Shown: positions 17,918 through 27,052, numbered from the stretch's first letter. The stretch is DNA of 39,841 nt from Betaproteobacteria bacterium (GCA_016202615.1 JACQOI010000200.1:1-39841), one strand, 5' to 3'. Notes: generated by a model not told the origin, from the letters alone. Numbers and translations: made by a program.

Positions 17918-19630
17918 TCATGACCTCAGCAGCGAATCCCAGTTGCTGGGCAGCTTCACTTCCCGGGTGGTCAGCCGCGTGTACCCCGAGTCCAGAGTCT
18001 TGATGCGGTTGCGCCCCGGGTCCCCGCAGACCACGATGTCGATGTACTCCGGTCCCGGCATGATCTGGATCATGTCATCCGGTCCGACATCGTAGCTCTT
18101 GGGGAAGGTGCCCAGGCGGATCTTCTCCTCGATGCCGTGCACCTCGGCCATCGCGTACTTGAGCTCCCATTCCATGTAGCTGCGCGGGACCTTGGCGTTC
18201 TCGTACACGTACTGCCGGATGTCGTCCTTCGAGTAGCCGGCCTCGGCCAGCACCTTCGCCACCGGCGGCGCCAGCAGGAACACCATGTCGGTGACGAAAC
18301 CGGTGAGTCCGCGTTCGGAGAAAAGCGCCAGCGCGGGCTTGCGGACCGCATCACGGCACATCTGCTCCAACGCGCACTGCGCCCCCGTCTTGTCGTCGCG
18401 CGTGTAAGGCGAGGGCGAGAAGCCCCAGTTCATGGTCGTGTTCACCGAGACCGTGCTGGTGTTGCGGTCGAAGCCCCGCTCCACACGCAGCGGTTCCCAA
18501 GGGTTGAGGTCGTCGTTCTCGGCGAAGGCGAAGCTGATGGGATAGCCGAAGGTGCCCATCTGGTTCTTCGCGGGGCGGTACTCGCCGATGTTGCGGATGA
18601 TGAGGCCCAGGGCGCGCCCCAGCGCGGGGTTGGCGCCGCGCGAGATGAGGCCCGCGCCGGAGTTGAAGCCCAGCTGCTTGACGATGGGGCCGCTGACGAA
18701 GACGTAGGGCACGATGCCCCAGGTCGTGCCGATGTTGTCGAGGTTGAACCGGTCTTCCTGCAAGGCTTCCGCGATGGCGATCAGCAGCGGCATGGTCTGC
18801 GGCTTGCACCCCGCCATGACGCCGTTGGCCGCGATGTTCCACACTGTCGCGCGCAGGTTGGCCTGCGGCAAAACCGCGATGACCTCATCGGGCGAGCGGT
18901 CGCTGTACTTCAGGAACAATTCGACGCGCTCCATCGTCGGCGGCACGATGGGCAGGCCATCGGTCCACTCCTTCTCGTGGAAATGGTCGTTGACCTGCTC
19001 GAAGCTGCCGGTGCAGACGATGGCTTTCGAGTTCCAGACGTCGGCCTTGCCGGGCGCCTGCGACTTGACCGGCTTGGTCAGAGCGCTGACGATCCTTTCG
19101 AACAGCACGTTCTTGACCTTGTCGCGGATTTCCGCATGGTCTACACCCACGGCGCCTGGGTATTCGACTAGGGGCACGTCGGGGACACCTGCGGCCTTGG
19201 CCGCCAGCTGGCCCACGATGTTGAACCCCGGGAGGGTGACGACGGCCGAGGGGATGCCGAGGACCTTCTCCGCTTCTGCTGCAGGCCGCACCGCGGCCGG
19301 TGTGCAGGTCCCTCAGCCACCGTTGCCGGAGATGACGGCGTCTGCGCCCTTTTCCTTCAAGCCCGCGATGATCTGCTGCAGCACTTGGCGCTGGTACGAG
19401 GGCGTGCCCTTGAGCGAGGCGTAGGGCAGCTCGGTGTAGGGGACGATCTTCACGTCGGGGAAGCGTTCCTTGAGCAACTCGCGATAGATGGGGAACATGA
19501 TGTCCCCCTTGAAGTCTTCGTTCCAGACTTCGCACACGGTCTTGCCGTTCAGCGTATCGAGCCTCTTGGCGAGGTTTTTCTGCTGGACGGACTCGCCCCC
19601 GGTGGGGCTGATGACAGCTTGGGATTCCAT
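17918..19630 (-). CDS. Predicted UGSC-like selenoprotein with in-frame TGA (Sec) at 19315..19313, fused to a ~400 aa C-terminal domain
   Basis: Track ORFs 19313..19630 and 17918..19291 share a frame, separated by one TGA. Readthrough gives ...ADAVISGNGG-U-GTCTPAAVRPAAEAEKVLGIPSAVVTLPGF..., with U-G-T-C motif and continuous similarity-like sequence on both sides. SECIS-like hairpin starts 5 nt downstream. Confidence 0.88.
19279..19307 (-). promoter_or_regulatory. Candidate bacterial SECIS element
   Basis: Minus strand: TGA-GGGAC-CTGCA-[CACC]-GGCCGC-GGT-GCGGCC-TGCAG; 5 bp lower stem, 4 nt 5' bulge, 6 bp upper stem, GGU apical loop 20 nt after TGA. Confidence 0.82.
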
Positions 19631-19745
19631 GGGGTGTTCTTTTCGTTGGCTGTAGAGGGCTGTGACGATTCATGCTAGACCGTGGCCGCGCGGGAAAAGG
19701 CGAGGCCGCGGAAAACTCCATTCGCTTTTTCTGCTACTTCTTCCC

Positions 19746-20732
19746 CTATTTCGCCGCCTGCCCCTTGACCCCGGCCTGCTTCGCAATCGCGTTCCACTTT
19801 GCCACCTGCCCGCGCACATAGGCCGAGGCCTCTTCGGGCGTGCTGGTGGTGGCCGATGTCTTCGCCGAGCTGGCCAGGCGCTCGACGGTGGCGGGCTGCG
19901 TGAGCACCTTGCGAAAAGCCGCATTGAGCTGGTTGACGATCTCCCTTGACGTGCCCGCGGGCACAAGGATGGCGTACCACACGGAGTCGCCCATGCTGGG
20001 AAAGCCAGCTTCGGCCATCGTGGGCACATCGGCAAGACCCGGATGGCGCCCGTCGCCGGTAACCCCGAGCGCTTTCACCTTGTTGGCCTTGATCTGCGGC
20101 TCGGCGGCGGGCATGGCGACCAGTGACATCTGGATCTCGCCCGACATGATCGCGGTCAGCGCTTCCGGCGTGCCCTTGAAGGGAACATGAACGATGTCCA
20201 GCCCGCGTTCGCTCTTCAGCAGTTCGCCCGTGAGGTGGCCGATGCTGCCGACACCGGCGGACGCGTAGTTCAGCTTTCCCGGACTGGCCTTCGCCATAGC
20301 CACGAGTTCGGCCATCGAATTCGCCGGGAACGAAGACGACACGACCAGCACCAATTTTTGCAGGCCCATCATGGTGACGGCCTCGAAATCCTTCACCGGG
20401 TCGAAAGGCAGCTCCATGAGGCTGGGCAGTACCGAAAAGCTCAGGCTCGCGAGGAAAAGCGTGTATCCGTCGGGGCGCGACTTCGCCGCGAAGTTGGCGC
20501 CGATGCTGCCCCCCGCGCCGGGCTTGTTCTCGACCACCACCGGCTGGCCCAAGGCCTCGCGCAGCGCGGGCGCCATCGCGCGCGCCGTCAGGTCGCTGCC
20601 GCTGCCGGCGGGAAAAGGCGAGACCAGCGTCACCAGCCGGCTCGGAAATGCCTGGGCCAGCGAAGGACCGGCCGGAAGGGCGAAAATGGCGGCGCTGCAC
20701 AAGAGCGCGGCCAGGAATGATTTGCGTCGCAC
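19746..20732 (-). CDS. TctC/Bug-family solute-binding protein (GTG start)
   Basis: AQAFPSRLVTLVSPFPAGSGSDLTARAMAPALREALGQPVVVENKPGAGGSIGANFAAKSRPDGYTL. The 677 aa track ORF includes a spurious N-terminal extension. Confidence 0.93.
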   Translation of the reverse strand: MRRKSFLAALLCSAAIFALPAGPSLAQAFPSRLVTLVSPFPAGSGSDLTARAMAPALREALGQPVVVENKPGAGGSIGANFAAKSRPDGYTLFLASLSFSVLPSLMELPFDPVKDFEAVTMMGLQKLVLVVSSSFPANSMAELVAMAKASPGKLNYASAGVGSIGHLTGELLKSERGLDIVHVPFKGTPEALTAIMSGEIQMSLVAMPAAEPQIKANKVKALGVTGDGRHPGLADVPTMAEAGFPSMGDSVWYAILVPAGTSREIVNQLNAAFRKVLTQPATVERLASSAKTSATTSTPEEASAYVRGQVAKWNAIAKQAGVKGQAAK

Positions 20733-21002
20733 GGGGAAGTCTCCTCTAAAGTCATTCGTCGGCCGCTGCCAAGGTAGGTGGGTCCAGGGATGACGTAAAG
20801 CAGCTGCCCCTGAAAACATTGTTTGTATTAACCGAATGAGCCTACGCCGAAGTTGGAGCCTCCGGGCGGGTAGCACACGACCAGCCGGACGCCAGGGTGG
20901 GCGTGAAGTCACTTTTCGCAATTTCCGAATGCGCCGGGCGCCCGTCGCGCCTACCATCTCAAGCACCCCCGAGCTTTTTGGGCCACCGGCCCACGCGAAG
21001 GA

Positions 21003-21851
21003 ATGCGATTGCGAATCTGGCACCAGAGCTTCACCGACCTCGATGCGTTTCCCCTTTACCGCGAAACGCTGCGCGAGCACGGGCGCCGAGTGATGGAAGG
21101 CGAGGCGGAGGTCGTCGTCCACGGCCTGCGCCCGGGCACCTACCCGGCCGGCATTGCGCCGATGGACGTGAACAGCATCGGTGGCCTGCGCATGCTCAAC
21201 GAACAGCAGGTCTGCGAAGCCGCCCTGGCCGCCGAGGCCGCCGGCTACGACGCGCTCGCGCTGGGCTGTTTCTTCGACCCCGCGCTGCACCAGGCGCGAT
21301 CGCTGGTCAACATCCCGGTGGTGAGCCTGACGGAATCGTGCATGCTGACCGCGTGCTCGCTGGGCCGGCGCTTTGCGGTAATCTCGCTCACCGATTTCCA
21401 GAAAATGTTGACGGAAGACCTCGCTGCGTCCTATGGTCTCGCCGGGCGGATGGCGGGAGTGGTCGCGATGTCTCCTGCCGTACGCCTGTTCGACCTGGAA
21501 GGCAGCGGCGCCGTCGTCGAGTCGATCAAGGAGCGTTTCGTCGCCTCCTGCCGTGCGGCGCTGCAGCTCGGCGCGGAGGTCATCATCCCCGGCGACGGCG
21601 TGCTCAACGAGTTCCTGGTGCGCCATCGCATGCTGTCCGTGAACGGCGCGGTAGTGCTCGACTCGCTCGGCGTCCTTTTCCATCATGCGGCGTTCTTCGC
21701 GCGGGCGAGAGCCAGCGGCAGCCTTGACGTTAGCCGGCGGTTGTTGTACGCCAAGCCCACTCAACCGATGCTCGCGCACTCACAACAGTTCTTTGCCGCG
21801 CTGCAGCGCGTCGAGCAGGAGTTTTCAGGGAGCGCACCTACACCGCTCTGA
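21003..21851 (+). CDS. Aspartate/glutamate/hydantoin racemase-like protein (paralog of 12952-13758)
   Basis: MRLRIWHQSFTDLDAFPLYRETLREH, HGLRPGTYPAG, TESCMLTACSLGRRFAVISL, GAEVIIPGDGVLNEFL. Confidence 0.82.
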   Translation: MRLRIWHQSFTDLDAFPLYRETLREHGRRVMEGEAEVVVHGLRPGTYPAGIAPMDVNSIGGLRMLNEQQVCEAALAAEAAGYDALALGCFFDPALHQARSLVNIPVVSLTESCMLTACSLGRRFAVISLTDFQKMLTEDLAASYGLAGRMAGVVAMSPAVRLFDLEGSGAVVESIKERFVASCRAALQLGAEVIIPGDGVLNEFLVRHRMLSVNGAVVLDSLGVLFHHAAFFARARASGSLDVSRRLLYAKPTQPMLAHSQQFFAALQRVEQEFSGSAPTPL

Positions 21852-21914
21852 CAGGCGGCGGGACAGACTTTGACACACGTTTTATATTCAACTAAGAGTG
21901 GAGGAGCAGAGAAC

Positions 21915-22883
21915 ATGGCACGATTGATTATTGCTTCACTGGTGTTCGTGTGTGCGGCGATGGCCTCCGCGAGCGCCGTCGCCCAGGACTGGCCGTCGCG
22001 ACCCATCAGATGGGTGAACCCGTATGCCGCAGGGGGCGCCTCGGACATTCTTACGCGGCTGGTGGGGGGTCAAAAACTCGCCGAACGGATAGGCCAGCCG
22101 GTGATTACCGAAACCAGAACCGGGGCCGGCGGGACCATCGGCACGGATTTCGTCGCGAAGTCTCAGCCGGATGGCTACACGATGCTCGTATGCAATATCG
22201 GCCCGATGGCCATTAATCCAAGCCTCTTCAAGAACCTGCCGTACGACCCTCAGAAAGATCTGGTGCCCATCACGCTGCTGATGGCGTACGGCGTCGTAAT
22301 TGTTGTGCACCCCTCAGTGCCAGTGTATTCGCTGAAAGAACTCATTGCTCTTGCAAAGAGCAAGCCGATGCCCTTCGCCGGCAATGCCGTCGGCACCTCC
22401 AGTCATCTTGCCGGTGAGTTGCTTGCCCGGGCCGCGCAGATCAAGCTGCTGCACATTCCGTTCAGGGGTGGGCCGGACGGCCTCCTTGCCACGATGACGG
22501 GTACGGTCCCAATGGCGGTGGGCGATATTGCTCCGACCTTACCGTTCATCCGAAGCGGGAAACTACGAGCGCTGGTAGTCACCTCACGTGAACGATCGCC
22601 ATTAATGCCGGACATACCCACTGTGATAGAGGCTGGCCTCCCCGGCTTCGAGGTGACCGGCTGGGTCGGCGTCTGTCTGCCTAAGAACACGCCGGCGTCG
22701 ATCGTTACCCGTCTGGCTCAGGAGTTCTCAACCATCATGGGCATGCCTGATGTGCGGAAGGCCGTGACCGAGATGGGTGCGTACGTCCCGACGCTAGGAC
22801 CAGGGTTCTTCGGCGAGTTTATACGCTCGGAGATTACGAAATGGCGTCAGGTCATCGAGGCTGCGAATATCAAGGTGGAGTAA
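21915..22883 (+). CDS. TctC/Bug-family solute-binding protein
   Basis: AQDWPSRPIRWVNPYAAGGASDILTRLVG...TRTGAGGTIGTDFVAKSQPDGYTML; LPYDPQKDLVPIT; VTSRERSPLMPDIPTVIEAGLPGFEV. Confidence 0.93.
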   Translation: MARLIIASLVFVCAAMASASAVAQDWPSRPIRWVNPYAAGGASDILTRLVGGQKLAERIGQPVITETRTGAGGTIGTDFVAKSQPDGYTMLVCNIGPMAINPSLFKNLPYDPQKDLVPITLLMAYGVVIVVHPSVPVYSLKELIALAKSKPMPFAGNAVGTSSHLAGELLARAAQIKLLHIPFRGGPDGLLATMTGTVPMAVGDIAPTLPFIRSGKLRALVVTSRERSPLMPDIPTVIEAGLPGFEVTGWVGVCLPKNTPASIVTRLAQEFSTIMGMPDVRKAVTEMGAYVPTLGPGFFGEFIRSEITKWRQVIEAANIKVE

Positions 22884-22908
22884 GACCACCACGTATAAGG
22901 AATGAGAT

Positions 22909-24513
22909 ATGCAAGTGATGACCGCTCGGGACGCGGTAGAGCTGGTGAAATCCGGCGACACCGTCGTCATCGGGGGCGTTGTCTCTTTGGTCACGCCGGA
23001 GGCAACAGTGCGCGCCCTCGGTGATCGCTTTCGACGAACAGGCTTTCCGCGCGATTTGACTCTCATCTGCCCGAACCGAATCGGTTGGTCGTCAGAGCTC
23101 GGACCGCACGGTCTGGAGCACCTGGCCCACAAGGGGATGGTGAAGCGCCTGTTAGCATCGAGTTTCAGCGCGAAGGTGTCCCCGGGATTCGTCAAACTTG
23201 TCATGGATGGAGAAATCGAGACCCAGGTCGTTCCGATGGGGGTGCTCTTCCGATGGTTGAGAGAGTGCACGGCAAAGTCGCCGGGCCTGCTCACCGAAGT
23301 AGGTATTGGTACCTTCTTCGATCCTGCCGGGCGGATGCGGGCTGGCGCTGAGAACAAGGAACGCGATGCTTCTTCCCGCCAGTTTGCCAAGCGCGTCACC
23401 GTTGACGAAACCGAATGCATCTTCATGCCTAGCATGCTTATCGACGTCGCTCTGATAAGGGGAACGGTCGCAGACGTGGACGGAAATATCAGCCTTACCG
23501 GCGAACCGATTAGTGCAGGCGTCAGGCAGATGGCAATGGCAGCGAAAACCTCCGGCGGCAAAGTCATTGCGGTCGTCAAGACATTGACTGATCGCGGCAC
23601 GTTGCATCCCAGGATGGTGGAGGTTCCGGGAATATTTGTCGATGCCGTGGTCGTGGACAGCCAGGCGATACAAACGCAATGTTCCTACGAACCGGCATTC
23701 ACCGGTGAGATCCGTACCCCCGCGCCGCCGCTACCTCAGTTGCCGATGAGTTGCCAGAAAGTGATTCTCCGGAGGGCAGCCCTTGAACTTGCAAAGGGTG
23801 ACGTCGTCAACCTTGGTTTCGGAATGGGAACGCAGCTTCCAGGACTTGCCCATGAGGAGGGCTTCCTGAACGACATCACGTTCAGTATCGAGCATGGCGC
23901 GCTCGGCGGAGTGCCGGCCGCGGGCGGTTTTGATGGCGCCTTTGGAGCGCATTACAACCCGCACGCCATCATCGACTCGACCGATGTCTTCGACTTTTAC
24001 CATGGCGGTGGACTCAATGCGGCGGTGCTCGGGTTTGCCGAAGTAGACGCACTCGGCAACGTGAACGTAGGAGGAAACTACAGTGGCTCGATTCGCGGCC
24101 CTGGCGGCTTCGTCGACATCACGCACCGCACTCGCAAGGTGCTCATTTGCGGCACGCTGACCAGCGGGGGTCTCGAAGCGCGGTTCAACGGGAGGGGCGG
24201 GACAGAAGCTGACATTCGCATCCTGCGGGAAGGAAGGCACAGGAAGTTTCCGCGACAGGTCGAACACATCGATCTGTACGGTGCCGGCTCGCTCGAGCGC
24301 GGTCAACGCCTGCTGGTAATCACTGAACGCTGCGTGTTCGAGTTAAGAAAGCCGGGCCTTACGTTGATCGAAGTGGCACGCGGTGTTGATATAACGAGAG
24401 ATGTTAAACCGCAGCTAGATTTCGATCTGCGGATCGCAGAGGAACTTCGGACAATGCCCGCGGCGGTTTTCCAGGATGGACAGATGGGGCTGCGCTTGAA
24501 GGACGAAAAATGA
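22909..24513 (+). CDS. Family I CoA-transferase (acyl-CoA:acetate/3-ketoacid CoA-transferase-like, fused alpha/beta)
   Basis: MTARDAVELVKSGDTVVIGGVVSLVTPEATVRAL; DGNISLTGEP; GDVVNLGFGMGTQLPGLA, SIEHGALGGVPAAGG, GLNAAVLGFAEVDALGNVNVG. Confidence 0.9.
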   Translation: MQVMTARDAVELVKSGDTVVIGGVVSLVTPEATVRALGDRFRRTGFPRDLTLICPNRIGWSSELGPHGLEHLAHKGMVKRLLASSFSAKVSPGFVKLVMDGEIETQVVPMGVLFRWLRECTAKSPGLLTEVGIGTFFDPAGRMRAGAENKERDASSRQFAKRVTVDETECIFMPSMLIDVALIRGTVADVDGNISLTGEPISAGVRQMAMAAKTSGGKVIAVVKTLTDRGTLHPRMVEVPGIFVDAVVVDSQAIQTQCSYEPAFTGEIRTPAPPLPQLPMSCQKVILRRAALELAKGDVVNLGFGMGTQLPGLAHEEGFLNDITFSIEHGALGGVPAAGGFDGAFGAHYNPHAIIDSTDVFDFYHGGGLNAAVLGFAEVDALGNVNVGGNYSGSIRGPGGFVDITHRTRKVLICGTLTSGGLEARFNGRGGTEADIRILREGRHRKFPRQVEHIDLYGAGSLERGQRLLVITERCVFELRKPGLTLIEVARGVDITRDVKPQLDFDLRIAEELRTMPAAVFQDGQMGLRLKDEK

Positions 24514-24719
24514 AGATGCTTGGTGAAGCACCATTGCGCCCGCACAATCGAGCTCGTGGAACATTCGTCAAGGTCGATAGGATCGTTCAACCCGCACCCG
24601 CGCCGCGCTTCAGCCGGACGCCTTCGAAGAAGCCGGCGTCCCTAGAGCCCCCCGGCGCCAGTACGCTCACGGCGCTGACTGACTGGCGCTTTCCCGAAGC
24701 TGATTATGTGTTGTTTTAA
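24510..24719 (+). pseudogene. C-terminal remnant of a CaiB/BaiF (family III CoA-transferase / alpha-methylacyl-CoA racemase-like) gene
   Basis: ORF overlapping the CoA-transferase stop: MKMLGEAPLRPHNRARGTFVKVDRIVQPAPAPRFSRTPSKKPASLEPPGASTLTALTDWRF..., resembling the CaiB C-terminal PHNRARGTF / QPAPAPRFSRTP tail. Confidence 0.75.
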
Positions 24720-24843
24720 TTAGTTTCCCCCGGCATCGCTTAAAGCATTTCGCTGGCGGCGGGTCTGGTATATGCTTACAGCGCTCGGGAGGACTCTCGG
24801 CAGCGCCGCAGGGCGCCGTGTTCCACGCTCCGCAACCCGCACG

Positions 24844-25788
24844 ATGGAAGCACCGGAAAACGATCTGACCATATTGTTCGTCGACGTGAGCGACAGCGTG
24901 CGGCTTTACGAGTCGCTCGGCGATGCCGTTGCGTTCCGCGAAGTGCGCGAATGCCTGACGGTGTTCGAGGAGGTCGCCGCGGGCCACCACGGCCGGGTGG
25001 TAAAAACCATCGGCGACGGCTCAATGTGTGTTTTTCCCGACGTCGACTCGGCCATGCTTGCCGCCTGTGAGATGCAGGCGCGCCTGCAGCAACGCACGAT
25101 GCCGCACGACCGGCAGATCGAGATCCGCATCGGGTTGCACCACGGCCCGGTGCTGCTCGAGGGTGACGATGTTTACGGCGACACCGTCAATACCGCTTCA
25201 CGCATGGCGCAGTTCGCCGCCGCCGGCCAGATCATTACCACCGGCGAAACGGTGGCGCAGTTGTCGCCGGCCCACCGCAACGCGACACGGCGGCTCGATG
25301 CGTTGCCGGTCAAGGGCAAGCACGACGAAGTGACGGTGCACGAAGTGTTGTGGCAGGCCAGCACCGATCACACTCAAATGCCGGGACGCATCGACACCAT
25401 CATCCAGCGGGCGGGCATCGCACGGCTGCGGCTGCTGCATGCCGGCCGTGAAATCATCGTCGTCGCCTCGATCACCATGGGACGCCACGCCAACAACGGC
25501 ATCGTACTCAAGGACCCGATGGCGTCGCGCCATCATGCCTTTATCGAGCGTCGCAAGGACAAATTCGTGATCGGCGACCAGAGTTCCAACGGCACTTTTG
25601 TCGCCATGAAAAACGGCGAGGAGTTCAAGCTGCGGCGCGAAGAGATGGTCCTCTACGGCAGCGGCGCGATTACTTTCGGGCATCGCGCGCGCGACAAGGA
25701 CGCCGAGATCGTCGGTTTCTGGTGCGAATCGAAGAATAACGCCGACACGCCGCCGCCCGCCAACCCGCCCTCTAACGGGGCATCCTGA
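24844..25788 (+). CDS. Class III adenylate/guanylate cyclase domain fused to C-terminal FHA domain
   Basis: LTILFVDVSDSVRLYESLGD, VKTIGDGSMCVF, IRIGLHHGPVL, DVYGDTVNTASRMAQFA; then ITMGRHANNGIVLKDPMASRHHAFIERRKDKFVIGDQSSNGTFV (FHA). Confidence 0.92.
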   Translation: MEAPENDLTILFVDVSDSVRLYESLGDAVAFREVRECLTVFEEVAAGHHGRVVKTIGDGSMCVFPDVDSAMLAACEMQARLQQRTMPHDRQIEIRIGLHHGPVLLEGDDVYGDTVNTASRMAQFAAAGQIITTGETVAQLSPAHRNATRRLDALPVKGKHDEVTVHEVLWQASTDHTQMPGRIDTIIQRAGIARLRLLHAGREIIVVASITMGRHANNGIVLKDPMASRHHAFIERRKDKFVIGDQSSNGTFVAMKNGEEFKLRREEMVLYGSGAITFGHRARDKDAEIVGFWCESKNNADTPPPANPPSNGAS

Positions 25789-25869
25789 TCGAATCAGGCG
25801 GGCGGTGGCCCTTGCTCGCTGCTGCGTCTCATGATTCGGGCCCAGATCAGGCTGGACTTTCCCGCATTC

Positions 25870-26832
25870 TTATTGGGTCGTAATGCCAGCCGACCTGATG
25901 ACCTCTGCCCAGCGTGGAAGTTCGTTGCGTATCAGTTTGGAAAATTCTTCCGGGCTGCTGCCCACCGCTTCACCGCCCTGTGTGATAAACCGCTCCTTCA
26001 CGGACGGCACCGCAATCGCTTTAACCACTTCGGCATGCAGCTTGTTGACAACCGCCTTCGGCATTCCCGCCGGCCCCACCAAGCCGTACCAGGCATAAAT
26101 TGTCATGCCGGAGACGCCCGCTTCACTCATCGATGGCACATTGGGCATTGATGGCGCACGCTTGCCGTCAGTCGTAACCGCCAAGGCGCGCAACTTGCCG
26201 CTGTTGACGTACGCGAGCACGGTTGGGATCGTGGAGATCAGCATTTCAACTTGGCCGCCAAGCACCGCGGGGACCACCTCGCCGGCCCCTTTGTACGGGA
26301 TGTGTGCGACGTTGACCTTGGCCGCTATTTTAAAAAGTTCAGCCATCAAGTGATTTAAGCCACCGGCGCCGGCTGACCCGTAGTTGAATTTTCCGGGATT
26401 CGCCTGCGCGAGCGCAACGAATTCCTTGAGCGTACTGGCTTTAAGCGAGGGGTGCACCACGAGCACATTGGGGGCGCCTATGATCTGCGTAATCGGGGCG
26501 AAATCCTTGGCGACATCAAACGGGAGCGACTTGAACAAGCCGGGCACGATCGTGGTACTAGTATCGGCCAGCATCAGCGTATACCCGTCCGGCGCTGATC
26601 TGACGACCATCCCGTTAGCAATGGTACCGCTTGCGCCTGTGCGATTGTCGACAACGAACGATTTCCCGAGCTGTTCCGATAGTTGCAGCGAAATCACTCG
26701 AGCGGTGAAATCGGTGCTGCCGCCGGGCGCGAAGGGCACTATCACGCGCACCGCCTTACTGGGATAAACTTCGGCGCCAAAGCACAGCGAAGCTCCAAAC
26801 AACGTCAATACAAACAACAAAGCGTTACGCAT
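25870..26832 (-). CDS. TctC/Bug-family solute-binding protein
   Basis: MRNALLFVLTLFGASLCFGAEVYPSKAVRVIVPFAPGGSTDFTARVISLQLSEQLGKSFVVDNRTGASGTIANGMVVRSAPDGYTLM. Confidence 0.95.
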   Translation of the reverse strand: MRNALLFVLTLFGASLCFGAEVYPSKAVRVIVPFAPGGSTDFTARVISLQLSEQLGKSFVVDNRTGASGTIANGMVVRSAPDGYTLMLADTSTTIVPGLFKSLPFDVAKDFAPITQIIGAPNVLVVHPSLKASTLKEFVALAQANPGKFNYGSAGAGGLNHLMAELFKIAAKVNVAHIPYKGAGEVVPAVLGGQVEMLISTIPTVLAYVNSGKLRALAVTTDGKRAPSMPNVPSMSEAGVSGMTIYAWYGLVGPAGMPKAVVNKLHAEVVKAIAVPSVKERFITQGGEAVGSSPEEFSKLIRNELPRWAEVIRSAGITTQ

Positions 26833-26899
26833 GATTTTCCTCCTCTTGGACAACCGTGTGTGCCAGGCACGCCGACACTTCATACAACCATTAGTACGA

Positions 26900-27035
26900 T
26901 GCCACAACCCCAGGCAAATAGCGCATGACTCGATTTTTTTTGGCGAATTTTTCCCGCTTGCCTGCCTTGACGCAAGGGGGGTAGAGTATAGCCCTGTTGG
27001 TGGCATCATGGTGATGGCCGCCTGAGTAGTTACCC
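26900..27035 (+). promoter_or_regulatory. Duplicated upstream/leader block, copy 1 (upstream of the Bug gene at 27053)
   Basis: GAATTTTTCCCGCTTGCC...TTGACGC...GGTAGAGTATAGCCCTGTTGGTGGCATCATGGTGATGGCCGCCTGAGTAGTTAC matches the reverse complement of about 29062-29180. Confidence 0.75.
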
Positions 27036-27052
27036 TGAAAAGGAGCCGTAAT

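Noticed and set aside
19289-19315. TGA at 19315..19313 as a simple nonsense mutation creating a pseudogene
   Set aside because: Both halves stay in frame with no other lesion, the codon lies in a U-G-T-C redox motif and a GGU-loop hairpin follows at SECIS distance. The selenoprotein explanation is better, though not proven.
20733-21779. N-terminal extension of the 677-aa ORF 19746..21779(-)
   Set aside because: Extension is antisense to the racemase paralog and lacks family features; the Bug gene starts at the GTG at 20732 with a normal signal peptide.
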